A stretch of DNA of 56,871 bases, taken from NCBI GenBank assembly GCA_964568395.1, contig CAZMPN010000012.1:1-56871 (forward strand). Direction: 5' to 3'. The notes under the pieces were generated by a model that was given only the letters and a program-made list of their open reading frames with translations, ran no database searches and was not told the origin of the DNA. This DNA comes from UBA6016 sp964568395. GTDB taxonomy: Bacteria; Campylobacterota; Campylobacteria; Campylobacterales; UBA6016. The position numbers and the translations under genes are program-made. Position 1 is the first letter of the stretch. The number at the start of each line of letters is the position of its first letter. Shown piece by piece: positions 23,989 through 33,053 of this stretch.

Positions 23989-25008
23989 TTATTTTTGAAG
24001 AATATGGTCCACTATCTGTTTTGCGGCGTTCGAGTGCAGTATGTCGGCAAGAGCCAGAGAGGTTTTTTTGAGCAGTTCTCTGTCTTCTATTATTTTTAGA
24101 ATATCCTCTTTTGTTGCTTCGTCTTGGTTTTTATAAAAAGCGGCGTTTTTGTCGGCCAGATATTTTGCGTTAAACTCCTGATGGTTTCCGGCGGCATACG
24201 GATACGGAATAAAAAAAGCGGGAAGCCTATGCGCCGCAAGCTCAAAAAGGGTTCCGGCGCCGCTTCTGGCGACGGCGAAATCGGCTTTTTCTATTTTTTC
24301 TTGCAGCTTGTCGCTAAAACCGAACAGATCCGCTTCGACGCCCAGGTCTCTATATTTTTGCTCCATCTCTTGCAGGCTTTTTTGGCCGCACTGATGGATT
24401 ATGTTTATATTTTTCGTCTTGAGTATCGGGGCAAGCTCGAGAGCTATTTCATTTATTTTAGCCGCCCCTTGGGAGCCTCCTAGGAATATTATCGTATGAA
24501 GCTCGTTTCTAAATCTTGCAAGCTCGAAGCATTTTTGGGAGACTGGATAATCCTTTACCGGGGAAGCATCCGAAAAAGAGCTGAATACCGTTTTTGCAAA
24601 AGGGGAGGAGATTTTGTTAAGCGCTCCCTGCACCGCGTTTTGCTCGTGTATATATAGTCTTGTGCCGCATATTATCGCGGCAAGCACCAATGGTGCGGCG
24701 CTATATCCGCCGACGCTAAAAACGGTATCTATCTTTTTTAATCTGATGAGGTTGACGCATAAGAAAATATTTTTTAAGACCCCAAGCAGCGTAAACAGCT
24801 TTGAGAAACCGCGCTTGTTTACGACCCCTTTTGAGTCAAGAAATATTTTTTGGGCAAACCCTTCGTCGTTTTCAAACCAAGCCCTGTCTTGTCCTCCTGT
24901 GGAGCCGACGAATAAAGGCTTAATCCCCCTGATGTTGAGCTCTTCTTTTATCGCTTTCGCTATCGCCAGATGTCCGCCCGTTCCTCCGCCCGTTATGGCT
25001 ATGTTCAT
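23989..25008 (-). CDS. murG: UDP-GlcNAc:lipid I transferase MurG
   Basis: Glycosyltransferase that adds GlcNAc to lipid I to form lipid II at the inner face of the membrane. The 339-residue protein starts MNIAITGGGTGGHLAIA with the family's glycine-rich loop, has SVGGYSAAPLVLAA and HEQNAV in the acceptor domain and LGGSQGAAKINE and ARSGAGTLFE in the nucleotide-sugar domain. It overlaps ftsW by 4 bases, a classic division and wall pair. Confidence 0.94.
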   Translation of the reverse strand: MNIAITGGGTGGHLAIAKAIKEELNIRGIKPLFVGSTGGQDRAWFENDEGFAQKIFLDSKGVVNKRGFSKLFTLLGVLKNIFLCVNLIRLKKIDTVFSVGGYSAAPLVLAAIICGTRLYIHEQNAVQGALNKISSPFAKTVFSSFSDASPVKDYPVSQKCFELARFRNELHTIIFLGGSQGAAKINEIALELAPILKTKNINIIHQCGQKSLQEMEQKYRDLGVEADLFGFSDKLQEKIEKADFAVARSGAGTLFELAAHRLPAFFIPYPYAAGNHQEFNAKYLADKNAAFYKNQDEATKEDILKIIEDRELLKKTSLALADILHSNAAKQIVDHILQK

Positions 25009-26171
25009 AGTTTCGCCTTTTTGCTGATCATGAGCACCATGCCTATCGCGATAGATAATGACAAAAGGGAGCTGCCGCCGTAACTGATAAAAGGGACGGT
25101 GATGCCCTTGATAGGCATAACGCCGCTAATACCTAGCGAGTTCATCAAAAACTGGAAGCTTATCATGGCGCAGATGCCGACGCAAAATAGATAAAAAACA
25201 GGGTTTTCGCTTCTGTTCGCAATCTTAAAAATCCTGTGGACTATGGCCAGCGTAAGGGATGCGATGACTAGAGCCCCTAAAAATCCGGACTCCTCTATGA
25301 TGCCGGCTAGAACGAAGTCGGTATGTATGTCGCTTACGTATCCCAGTTTGAATACGCCGTTACCGAGACCTTGTCCGAATATGCCGCCGTTGTGTATCGC
25401 GTTTAGTGATTGAGTGGCTTGATAGGCTTCTTCGACGACATTCTTTTCCACCCTTAAGTAGTCCGCCAAAAAAGGCGGCATGGCGGATAGGATGCTGTCT
25501 TGCATTCCAGCCCACCATTGTAGAACTTTATTTAGCCTATAGCTGGAGTATACGATAAATATAATCGCGCCGACCGCGCCGGCAACCATTATGCTAAGAA
25601 ATAGCCTAAAGCTGCTTCCGGCAAAAAGCAGCATGACGGCGAGCGTCGCGCAGATAACTATCGCTTGTCCGAGGTCGTTTTGCATGACCACGATGAGAAA
25701 ACAAGAGACCGCAAGCACCGCAACATACGGCAAGAATATCTTTATTTCATCTATTAATGTATGGTGTTCGCTTTTGTAGTAAAACTTCCTGCTAAAACTC
25801 CATGCCAGGAAGTAGATAAAGCCTATTTTAAAAAACTCCACCGGAGAGAGGTTCGTTATTCCTAGGTTGATCCATCTTTTTGCGCCGTTAATGGTTGGAA
25901 CTATCGAAGACGGCAGCAATGGCATCGCAGCCATAAGTATCAAAAAGACGACAAACAGATACATTCCTATCTTTTCGATAGCCGTATCTGGATTCATTTT
26001 CGACAGAGCGCCCATAATGAATATGCCGATAACCGCCGCAAAAAACTGTTTTAGCAAAAAGGATATACGGATAGGGTCTTGTATGGATAGATATACGGAT
26101 AGGGAGTAGGAGAATATTACCCCTATTATTATTGCCGTTACGGTAATGGTGAAAAGCTTTTTATCTGCCAT
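25005..26171 (-). CDS. ftsW: Lipid II polymerase FtsW (SEDS family)
   Basis: A 388-residue polytopic membrane protein of the SEDS family, which polymerises lipid II at the division site with FtsI. About ten helices are visible. Conserved segments are NGAKRWINLG (with the catalytic-region loop after it), MQNDLGQAIVI, and the C-terminal GVMPIKGITVPFISYGGSS. RodA has the same fold, but the direct coupling to murG favours FtsW. ftsI lies on the other strand at 27584-29320. Confidence 0.88.
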   Translation of the reverse strand: MADKKLFTITVTAIIIGVIFSYSLSVYLSIQDPIRISFLLKQFFAAVIGIFIMGALSKMNPDTAIEKIGMYLFVVFLILMAAMPLLPSSIVPTINGAKRWINLGITNLSPVEFFKIGFIYFLAWSFSRKFYYKSEHHTLIDEIKIFLPYVAVLAVSCFLIVVMQNDLGQAIVICATLAVMLLFAGSSFRLFLSIMVAGAVGAIIFIVYSSYRLNKVLQWWAGMQDSILSAMPPFLADYLRVEKNVVEEAYQATQSLNAIHNGGIFGQGLGNGVFKLGYVSDIHTDFVLAGIIEESGFLGALVIASLTLAIVHRIFKIANRSENPVFYLFCVGICAMISFQFLMNSLGISGVMPIKGITVPFISYGGSSLLSLSIAIGMVLMISKKAKL

Positions 26172-26245
26172 TAAGCGATCAACTTTTTTAATATGATTTT
26201 AACCAACACCCCCTTATAAAATTAAGCCCCAAAACTATTAAAACT

Positions 26246-26259
26246 GGAATAATCTTTGC
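26246..26259 (+). promoter_or_regulatory. Sigma-54 promoter of flgB-flgC-fliE
   Basis: The sequence TGGAATAATCTTTGCTT places GG (26246-26247) and GC (26258-26259) exactly 10 bases apart, with the GGAA...TTGCTT form typical of RpoN-dependent flagellar promoters in Campylobacter. It lies 34 bases before the flgB ATG in the divergent gap with ftsW. Regulation by RpoN and the FlgSR system is inferred from this match. Confidence 0.8.
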
Positions 26260-26292
26260 TTTGATAAACAAAATTATAAAAGGTTTCGAAAG

Positions 26293-26733
26293 ATGTTCAA
26301 AAGTCCTTTTTCGGTAAGTCAGGCGAGCGAGTTTGTCCAATCCGCGCTAAACGCGAGAGCCGTCAGACAAGATATGATCTCTAGCAATATAGCAAACGCC
26401 GATACGCCGTACTATAGACCGAGAGATATAGCCTTTGAGGATATTTTGAAAAAAGAGGCCAATAAGACGTTCGGCCAAAAAGAGCCTGTGCTTGAGATGG
26501 CAAAAACGGCAGGGATGCATATGGATCCGATCGACTCTAGCGGCAGACCGCAGCCGACGATGTTTTACAGAGACGGCCATATGGCGAGAAACGACGGGAA
26601 CAGCGTAGATTTGGACGTAGAGATGAGCGAAATGAATAAAAACTCGACTATGTACGGCGCTCTCGTCAACGCATATAAGAAAAACTCTGCGATATTTAGC
26701 TCGGTGCTAGATGCCAGCAGAAGTTTGCAATAA
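26293..26733 (+). CDS. flgB: Flagellar basal-body rod protein FlgB
   Basis: Proximal rod protein of the flagellar basal body. The 146-residue protein has the rod-family N-terminus with ARAVRQDMISSNIANADTP and a C-terminal helix ending NAYKKNSAIFSSVLDA. It is first of three rod/MS-ring genes; flgC follows after 10 bases. The sigma-54 promoter lies just upstream. Confidence 0.94.
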   Translation: MFKSPFSVSQASEFVQSALNARAVRQDMISSNIANADTPYYRPRDIAFEDILKKEANKTFGQKEPVLEMAKTAGMHMDPIDSSGRPQPTMFYRDGHMARNDGNSVDLDVEMSEMNKNSTMYGALVNAYKKNSAIFSSVLDASRSLQ

Positions 26734-26743
26734 GGATTAGGAT

Positions 26744-27241
26744 ATGTCTTTTTTAAGCTCTTTTGATATCAGCGGCTACGGCCTCTCGGCGCAGAGGTTT
26801 AGACTAAACCTGATCAGCTCAAATATAGCAAACGCAAACACGACCAGAACCGACGAAGGCGGTCCATACAGAAAGCAAAGCGCTGTTTTTAAGGCTGTGA
26901 ATTTTGATAAATACTACAACGACGAATTGGAAAAAAACTCGAAGTTTCATAAGTATGAAAATCCACTCGATGAGAAGATCGGACTAAACGACACTTCTAA
27001 GCCGCCTATTATGAGCGTAGTCGTTGATAAAGTCGTGAGAGATGACAGTAAACCTGTGCTAAAATATGAACCAAACCACCCGGACGCTAACGAGCAGGGA
27101 TATGTGGCTTATCCAAATATTAACCCTGTCGTTGAAATGTCCGATCTTATAGAAGCGACAAGGGCCTATCAGGCGAACGTAGCGGCTTTCCAGAGCGTGA
27201 AGACGATGGCGACGAGCGCCATCGAGATTTTAAGAGGCTAG
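26744..27241 (+). CDS. flgC: Flagellar basal-body rod protein FlgC
   Basis: Rod protein next to FlgB in the basal body. The 165-residue protein carries the rod motif LNLISSNIANANTTRT at its N-terminus and the typical end NVAAFQSVKTMATSAIEIL, with EYPNINPV-like YPNINPVVEMSDL before it. Gaps of 10 and 15 bases to its neighbours show one operon. Confidence 0.95.
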   Translation: MSFLSSFDISGYGLSAQRFRLNLISSNIANANTTRTDEGGPYRKQSAVFKAVNFDKYYNDELEKNSKFHKYENPLDEKIGLNDTSKPPIMSVVVDKVVRDDSKPVLKYEPNHPDANEQGYVAYPNINPVVEMSDLIEATRAYQANVAAFQSVKTMATSAIEILRG

Positions 27242-27256
27242 GCTTAGGAGTTTAAA

Positions 27257-27562
27257 ATGGCGGATTTACTTAAAAAAGTCGGCAATATCATTGAGCCGAC
27301 AATCGGCGCAAAAGCTACGCAAAAGGTAGAAGACTCGAGCGGTCTGTCGTTTTCCGATGCCCTTAAAAAAGCGCTAGACTCTACCAACGAAGAGCAGATA
27401 AGCTCCGAGAAGGCGATGACCGATTTGGCTACCGGGGATGTAAAAGATTTGCATCAGGCCGCTATAGCCATCAATAAAGCAGAGCTTTCCATGAAGATGA
27501 TGCTTGAAGTAAGAAACAAGGCGATTTCTGCATACAAAGAGATTTCTAGAACCCAAATGTAA
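27257..27562 (+). CDS. fliE: Flagellar hook-basal body protein FliE
   Basis: A 101-residue adaptor between the MS ring and rod. The C-terminal half is the conserved part: GDVKDLHQAAIAINKAELSM then LEVRNKAISAYKEISRTQM. A hairpin (ACCCAAA/TTTGGGT, 27551-27570) overlaps its stop codon, without a following T-run. It is followed after 21 bases by ftsI, as in other Campylobacterota. Confidence 0.94.
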   Translation: MADLLKKVGNIIEPTIGAKATQKVEDSSGLSFSDALKKALDSTNEEQISSEKAMTDLATGDVKDLHQAAIAINKAELSMKMMLEVRNKAISAYKEISRTQM

Positions 27563-27583
27563 TTTTGGGTTTGTAGGTCGCTC

Positions 27584-29320
27584 GTGAATTCAAAAGCAAG
27601 TAAAATTCTCGGCCTTTTCGTTATTCTCTCTCTCGGTTTTCTAATATTCCTGGCCAGGGTATTTGACATCTCCACATCCGATAGATTTCAAACAAACGCC
27701 GTCAAAAAAGAGATAGACAGCCCCCTTCGCGGCGAAATAGTATCAGCCGACGGATTTAAGTCGGCGATAAGCCAAAAAACATACTCCGTTGCCGTCAATC
27801 CTGAAAACATAAAACCGGAGCAGTTCGAGCTGTTCGTTAAGTTGTTTTGCATATATTCCGATATGCCTGAAAAAGAGCTCAGGGCTATGCTCGTCGGCGA
27901 CAAAAGGGTCATTCTGCTCGATAGCATAGATGGCAGGGCGGCCAGGAACTTTAGACAGCTCTCCGCAAGCCTCGATAAGATGAAGATATTTACGCCAAAA
28001 AAAGTTGGCGGCAAATACTTTAGATACGGCCTTGAGGTATTTGAAAACGAATTTCTAAGAAACTACTCTTATGACGAACTCCTCCAGCCGGTGCTAGGAT
28101 ATGTAAAGCTGGAAGATATGCAGGGCCTAACCGGTCTTGAGCACTACTACGACAAGTATCTATCTCCGGAGCGCGCCGGTTATATGCAAGGCTTCAAGGA
28201 TGTAGGCGGCAACCTGATCCTGAACAGAAAGCTTGACAGAAGCCTTAGAAGCGACGGATTTAACGTAAAGCTCAATATCAACTTCAGGCTTCAAAAGCAG
28301 CTTGAGCAGATAGTGGACAGATATCAAAAAGAGCTCGGAACCGAAGAGATTTTGGCTTCCGTTATGGAAACTTCCACCGGAAAAGTGCTCGCGCTTGCCT
28401 CCTCAAATAGGTATATACCTTACAATCTTACAAAAGATACCGTCGGGGCGATGAAGATCGACGCGGTGCAATACGTGTACGAGCCCGGCTCTACTATAAA
28501 GCCGATCGTTTTTTCTATACTGCTTGAAAAAGGGAAGTTGAACCAGTTTGAGATCATAAACGGACATAACGGACAGATGAGGGTCGGAACCAAAGTGATA
28601 ACGGACGAACACAAGGCAGCCTCTATGACAGCCGAGGACGGTATCGTTTTTTCCAGCAATATCGTAATGGCCCAAATAGCACAAAGGCTTGAAACGGGTG
28701 AATATATAGAAGGGCTTCAAAATTTTGGCTTCGGCAGAAAAAGCAACATAGATATTTCATACGAGCTAAAAGGCGACCTTCCGGCTAAAAGCTCCCTTTC
28801 TACCGAAATATACAAGGCTACGGTCTCTTACGGCTACGGTATGAGGGCCAATTTTGCGCAGATAATGGCGGCATACAACGTATTTAATAATGAGGGGGTG
28901 TATATAACCCCTAAAATTGCGGATAAGATATATACGGATGGATTTGAGCAAAAGATAGCCCCGGATGAGGTTAGGCAGGTAATAACACAGGCTACGGCCG
29001 CAAAAATGAAAGGCATTTTGAAGAAGGTCGTAGAAAAAGGAACCGGCGTGGCCACCAGAATCGAGGGAATAGAGATAGGCGGCAAAACAGGGACTGCGCA
29101 TATCGCAAAAAACGGCGTGTACGCCCGGAACTTTAACAGCTCGTTTTTTGGATTTGCAAACGACGGGCATTCCAAATATACGATAGGCGTATTGGCGATA
29201 GACCCGAAAAAAGTACACTTCGCTTCAATGACCGCAGTGCCGGTCTTTAAGGATATAGTCCTAAAAATGAGCAGCGACGGACTTCTGAAAACGCCTGCCG
29301 CCCAAAACTCACTTCCTTAA
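27584..29320 (+). CDS. ftsI: Division-type class B penicillin-binding protein (FtsI/PBP3)
   Basis: Peptidoglycan transpeptidase of the septum, working with FtsW. The 578-residue protein starts at GTG 27584 and has one N-terminal membrane helix (about 8-25), a dimerisation domain (about 45-200) and the transpeptidase domain. Catalytic motifs are STIK (S303), SSN and KTGT (K501). It follows fliE by 21 bases, so flagellar rod genes and a division enzyme may share a transcript. A PBP2-type elongation role is less likely given no mrdA context. Confidence 0.88.
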   Translation: MNSKASKILGLFVILSLGFLIFLARVFDISTSDRFQTNAVKKEIDSPLRGEIVSADGFKSAISQKTYSVAVNPENIKPEQFELFVKLFCIYSDMPEKELRAMLVGDKRVILLDSIDGRAARNFRQLSASLDKMKIFTPKKVGGKYFRYGLEVFENEFLRNYSYDELLQPVLGYVKLEDMQGLTGLEHYYDKYLSPERAGYMQGFKDVGGNLILNRKLDRSLRSDGFNVKLNINFRLQKQLEQIVDRYQKELGTEEILASVMETSTGKVLALASSNRYIPYNLTKDTVGAMKIDAVQYVYEPGSTIKPIVFSILLEKGKLNQFEIINGHNGQMRVGTKVITDEHKAASMTAEDGIVFSSNIVMAQIAQRLETGEYIEGLQNFGFGRKSNIDISYELKGDLPAKSSLSTEIYKATVSYGYGMRANFAQIMAAYNVFNNEGVYITPKIADKIYTDGFEQKIAPDEVRQVITQATAAKMKGILKKVVEKGTGVATRIEGIEIGGKTGTAHIAKNGVYARNFNSSFFGFANDGHSKYTIGVLAIDPKKVHFASMTAVPVFKDIVLKMSSDGLLKTPAAQNSLP

Positions 29321-29650
29321 AAAATCCCTCATCGAGCCGACAAGGCTGTCGAATACTTGCGCATTATCCGCTTTGTCAATCGCTTGCGTAGCCTCGTTTC
29401 TAGGCGGATTTTGCGCCATTTTGTAGACAAGCGCCATAAACGCCGCAAATAGCAGTATTACCCAGATAGCGGTGGAGAGTTTGAATTTTCTATGCTCCGC
29501 GTGAACGCTTTGGCGTATCTCTTCTTTTTTCTCTTTGGAGTAATGTTCGTCAAGCGCCTTTTCTATGTATTTGCCGGACAACACGAAGTTCGCGAACCAG
29601 CCGCTAAACAGTCCAAGTCCGAAGGCAAGCAGAATATATAGTTCACACAT
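29309..29650 (-). CDS. Two-helix membrane protein downstream of dnaQ
   Basis: A 113-residue membrane protein with an N-terminal helix (about 5-24, LYILLAFGLGLFSGWFANFV), a charged middle region (about 28-55, ALDEHYSKEKKEEI) and a second helix (about 58-76). The tail is polar. No known family is recognised. Its ATG overlaps dnaQ by 8 bases and its end overlaps ftsI by 12 bases in opposite direction. Expression with dnaQ is likely; function unknown. Confidence 0.62.
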   Translation of the reverse strand: MCELYILLAFGLGLFSGWFANFVLSGKYIEKALDEHYSKEKKEEIRQSVHAEHRKFKLSTAIWVILLFAAFMALVYKMAQNPPRNEATQAIDKADNAQVFDSLVGSMRDFLRK

Positions 29651-30431
29651 CGGCAGGCTCCTCCGCTTCTTTTTGTTTTACCTCTTTGGTTTTGACGAAT
29701 TTTATAAGGCTATCTACCGATTCCGGCCTCTCGACCATATTTTTAAGCCCTGCCTCAAAAACAAAAGCCGAACTTTTTGCGTCGGGCAACGCTCTATGAT
29801 GAACGTCGTCGCCGAGCCCAAGCTCCTCTTTTAGCGTTTTTAGGCCGTATTTTGAAGCCTTGAGCGTCTTTTTTGCCAAATCTAGAGTACATATCTTCCT
29901 GTTTAGTATCGGCCCCAAATTATATTTTTGAAAGCTTTTCGATAAAAAACTAAAGTCAAAATCTGCGCTATGCGCGCAAAACACGGAGCTTCCTAAAAAT
30001 TCCTTGAAGTTTGTCAGTACTTCCCTCTCTTTTTTTGCGCTTTTCAGCTCATCTAGCGTCAACTTGGTTATCTCGGCTATATTCTGAGGCAATCTTTCCG
30101 CATATATCAGCTCTTCGAACGAGTCTAGATACTCGCCGTTTTTGTATTTTACGGCGCCTATCTCTATGACTTGCGAATTTCTCGGGTTTGAGCCGTTCGT
30201 CTCTATGTCTACGAAACAAAACACCGTATCTTTTATATCCGTTTTGGAGGTTTTGAGAATAAACTGTCCGTTCTCGTCTTCTTCTATAGGCATGCCGCAT
30301 GATTTTAAAAATTCTATCGCGGTATCGCTTTGCAGGTTAGGAAAGCCTATTTTCTTGGAAAACGCTACTATATCTTCTTTGCTGACTGGAAACTTTTCAA
30401 AAAAATTTTCCAACTCTTTGAGGCTTTGCAT
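29643..30431 (-). CDS. dnaQ: DNA polymerase III epsilon-type 3'-5' exonuclease
   Basis: A 262-residue DEDDh exonuclease, the probable proofreading subunit. The first about 65 residues form a Campylobacterota-type N-terminal domain. The nuclease domain then shows FVDIETNGSNP (ExoI, D and E), FCAHSADFDFSFL (ExoII) and HHRALPDAKSSAFVF (ExoIII, H and D). All four acidic residues and the His are present. It is divergent from the DAHP synthase gene. Confidence 0.86.
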   Translation of the reverse strand: MQSLKELENFFEKFPVSKEDIVAFSKKIGFPNLQSDTAIEFLKSCGMPIEEDENGQFILKTSKTDIKDTVFCFVDIETNGSNPRNSQVIEIGAVKYKNGEYLDSFEELIYAERLPQNIAEITKLTLDELKSAKKEREVLTNFKEFLGSSVFCAHSADFDFSFLSKSFQKYNLGPILNRKICTLDLAKKTLKASKYGLKTLKEELGLGDDVHHRALPDAKSSAFVFEAGLKNMVERPESVDSLIKFVKTKEVKQKEAEEPADV

Positions 30432-30543
30432 ATATAAATCCCTTTATTACCGTCAGCATTATAGGCATTTAAAGTTAATTTTTGTCTTATTTGGATAACA
30501 TATTTAAAAGTTTTAATCATTTTTAAAGGTAAAGGATATCGGT

Positions 30544-31578
30544 TTGATACTAGTAATGAGCCCTGAGGCCACAAAAGAACAGATAGAATCGGCAGCCGCG
30601 CAGATAGAGAGCTGGGGGCATAAAGCCAGCGTTACTATGGGCGACGAACAAACTATTATAGGAATTATAGGCGATAAAAGAGATTTGGCAGGCAGACCGC
30701 TCAGCGCTCTTGACGGCGTTGAAAAGGTGCTTGAAGTATCTGCGCCGTACAAACTCGCAAGCAGACATTTCCATCCGGACGATACGATCATCGACGTAAG
30801 AGGCGTTAAGGTCGGCGGCGGACACAAAGCTTACATGGCCGGACCTTGCTCCGTGGATACGTACGAGACGCTTATAGAGATAGCCAGAGCGGTTAAGGCT
30901 GCCGGAGCGAATATGCTTAGAGGCGGCGCGTTCAAGCCTAGGACAAGTCCGTATACATTCCAAGGCGGCGGCGAAGACGCCCTTAAAATGCTTGCCGACG
31001 CAAGAGACGAGACCGGTCTTCCTATAGTGACCGAGCTTATGAGTGAAAGGGATATAGACGTTATCTGCAAATATGCGGATGTTATACAGCTTGGCGCTAG
31101 GAATATGCAAAACTTCTCCCTCCTAAAAGAGGTGGGAAAGCTAGGCATGCCGGTTCTTCTTAAAAACGGTATAGCCAGCACGGTGCAAGAGCATCTTATG
31201 AGCGCCGAGTATCTTATGAGCGAAGGCCTAAAGGACGTAATGCTATGCCTTAGAGGTACGAGAGGCTATGAGACTGCCCTTAGAAACGCTATGGACGTAG
31301 CCCAGGTGCCGCTTCTAAAAACTTTGACGCATCTGCCTATCATAGTAGACCCTAGCCATGCGGCAGGGAAAAGAGAGTATGTTATGGCTCTAGGATATGC
31401 CGGTATGGCTGCTGGAGCGGACGGCTTTAATATCGAGGTACATCCAAATCCGAAATGCGCCCTCTCCGATGGCGAGCAAGCGCTACTACCTAGCGATTTT
31501 GACTACTTTATGAAAAAAATCAAGACTCTTGATCCTTGGGACCAAAGAGCATGGGCGTCACAGGCTCATAAGATATAA
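30544..31578 (+). CDS. aroF: 3-deoxy-7-phosphoheptulonate (DAHP) synthase, type I-beta with regulatory domain
   Basis: First enzyme of the shikimate pathway, joining phosphoenolpyruvate and erythrose 4-phosphate. The 344-residue protein begins at TTG 30544, 7 bases after AAAGGA. It has an N-terminal ferredoxin-like domain (about 1-70), as in Thermotoga-type enzymes regulated by tyrosine or phenylalanine, followed by the barrel with MAGPCSVD, RGGAFKPRTSPY, QLGARNMQNF, LKNGI, LRGTRGYE and VDPSHAAGKR. The metal-binding Cys and His are in place. Confidence 0.93.
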   Translation: MILVMSPEATKEQIESAAAQIESWGHKASVTMGDEQTIIGIIGDKRDLAGRPLSALDGVEKVLEVSAPYKLASRHFHPDDTIIDVRGVKVGGGHKAYMAGPCSVDTYETLIEIARAVKAAGANMLRGGAFKPRTSPYTFQGGGEDALKMLADARDETGLPIVTELMSERDIDVICKYADVIQLGARNMQNFSLLKEVGKLGMPVLLKNGIASTVQEHLMSAEYLMSEGLKDVMLCLRGTRGYETALRNAMDVAQVPLLKTLTHLPIIVDPSHAAGKREYVMALGYAGMAAGADGFNIEVHPNPKCALSDGEQALLPSDFDYFMKKIKTLDPWDQRAWASQAHKI

Positions 31579-31597
31579 GCCGGAAAGCGGAAGGCGT

Positions 31598-32689
31598 TTA
31601 AAGCCCTCCGCCGATAGGCCCTCCACCAGAACCACCGAGCGATCTCTCCAGCTCCTCCCTGTTTGTAGCAAACCTGAGGGCGTCTTCTTTTGCGACCACT
31701 CTTGATTTAACCAAATCCACCAAAACCTGCGATAGCGTCTGCATGCCCGTCTTGCTTTGCCCCAGTTGTAGTTGAGAGTATATCTGGTGGACTTTGTCTT
31801 CCCTTATTAGGTTTGCGATTGCCGGGTTGTTTATGAGTATTTCGTGCGCCGCGACTCGCCCGCCTTCTATTTTTGGGACAAGCGTTTGCGAAACTACGGC
31901 GGACAAGCTCATGGATAGCTGGGTTCTGATGATTGCCTGCTCCTCGGCCGGAAAGACGTTGATTATCCTGTTTATCGTCTGGGTCGCGGAGTTTGTATGC
32001 ACGGTGGCAAATACGAGATGTCCTGTTTCGGCTGCGGTTACGGCCGCGCGTATCGTCTCCACATCCCTCATCTCCCCGACAAGGATGACGTCCGGATCCT
32101 CTCTCATGGCATATTTCAGTGCGGACGAGAAGCTTTTGGTGTCCTCTCCGACGTTTCTTTGGGATACGACGGAGTTGATATGCTCATGGTGAAACTCTAT
32201 TGGATCTTCTATCGTTATGATATGTTTCCTCTCCGATCTGTTTATCTCGTTTATCATGGCGGCCAACGTCGTCGATTTACCGCTCCCCGTAGGACCTGTT
32301 ACCAGAATTAGCCCTTTTTCTTTTTGGGTAAGCTCGTAGAATATAGCCGGAGCGTTTAGGTCTTCTAGGGTTGGAATTTTCTCCGGGATTATCCTAAAAG
32401 CCGCGGCTACCGAGCCTCTCTGGAAATAGTAGTTTGCCCTGAATCTGCCGACTCCCTTTAGGGAAAAAGTAAAGTCCAACTCTTTGTTTTCTTCGAACGA
32501 TTTTTTTTGGTTGTCGTTTATTACCGAGTAGCAAAGCGATTGGATCGCCGCAGGATCCAGTATCTCAAGATCTAGGGGGGCTAGTTTTCCGGCTATCCTT
32601 ATTTGCGGCTCCGTACCTGCGAGAAGATGCAGGTCGGAGGCCTTGTAGGCGGTAACCGTCTGGAGTATTTTATCTAGCGTCAAAGACAA
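31598..32689 (-). CDS. pilT: Type IV pilus retraction ATPase PilT
   Basis: A 363-residue secretion-type ATPase. The N-terminal PAS-like domain (1-105) starts with ASDLHLLAGTEPQIRIAGKL. Walker A is GPTGSGKST (132-140), the Asp box is TIEDPIEF, Walker B is VILVGEMRD, and the His box is FATVHTNS. The PilT marker AIRNLIRE appears as AIANLIRED. It follows gatC by 13 bases. Type IV pilus genes themselves are not in the window, but with ComEC it fits DNA uptake or twitching. Confidence 0.93.
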   Translation of the reverse strand: MSLTLDKILQTVTAYKASDLHLLAGTEPQIRIAGKLAPLDLEILDPAAIQSLCYSVINDNQKKSFEENKELDFTFSLKGVGRFRANYYFQRGSVAAAFRIIPEKIPTLEDLNAPAIFYELTQKEKGLILVTGPTGSGKSTTLAAMINEINRSERKHIITIEDPIEFHHEHINSVVSQRNVGEDTKSFSSALKYAMREDPDVILVGEMRDVETIRAAVTAAETGHLVFATVHTNSATQTINRIINVFPAEEQAIIRTQLSMSLSAVVSQTLVPKIEGGRVAAHEILINNPAIANLIREDKVHQIYSQLQLGQSKTGMQTLSQVLVDLVKSRVVAKEDALRFATNREELERSLGGSGGGPIGGGL

Positions 32690-32702
32690 TGGTAGGCTCC
32701 TT

Positions 32703-32990
32703 TTATTCTATGATTTTAGGCACCACAAAGAAGTTCTCTTCGCTTTTTGGAGCGTTGGCCATTATCGTATCTATCGCATCGTTTTTTGAAGGTTCATCGG
32801 CTCTTAGAGGCAGGCTTTTATCGACTCTTGGAAACTCTATCCCCTCAAGCCTGTCGTCAAGTTCCGATAGGCTGTCTACAAACGTGATAATATTTTCTAT
32901 TTGCGATTTTATCTCGTGTCTTTGTTCTTCTTTTATTTCGAGGCTAGAGAGCTTTTCTAGTTTGGTCAAAAGCGTATCGTCTACTATCAT
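32703..32990 (-). CDS. gatC: Asp-tRNA(Asn)/Glu-tRNA(Gln) amidotransferase subunit C (GatC)
   Basis: A 95-residue subunit that bridges GatA and GatB in the amidotransferase forming Gln-tRNA or Asn-tRNA. The ATG at 32988-32990 gives MIVDDTLLTKLEKLSSLEI, a normal GatC start; the much longer open frame through hemL is an artefact. The C-terminus LRADEPSKND and ANAPKSEENFFVVPKIIE shows the family end. It is divergent from hemL. Confidence 0.93.
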   Translation of the reverse strand: MIVDDTLLTKLEKLSSLEIKEEQRHEIKSQIENIITFVDSLSELDDRLEGIEFPRVDKSLPLRADEPSKNDAIDTIMANAPKSEENFFVVPKIIE

Positions 32991-33010
32991 AGCGTTAATT
33001 CCTGTTGTTG

Positions 33011-33016
33011 TATAAT
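33011..33016 (+). promoter_or_regulatory. Probable -10 element of the hemL promoter
   Basis: A perfect TATAAT lies 37 bases before the hemL ATG in the 63-base divergent gap with gatC. No clear -35 is seen 17 bases upstream, as is common in this phylum. Confidence 0.5.
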
Positions 33017-33053
33017 CGAAAATTAAACAGATATTAGCAAAGGTTTTTTGAAA

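Noticed and set aside
27551..27570. Hairpin at the end of fliE as terminator
   Set aside because: The stem ACCCAAA/TTTGGGT is good but no T-run follows and ftsI begins 13 bases later.
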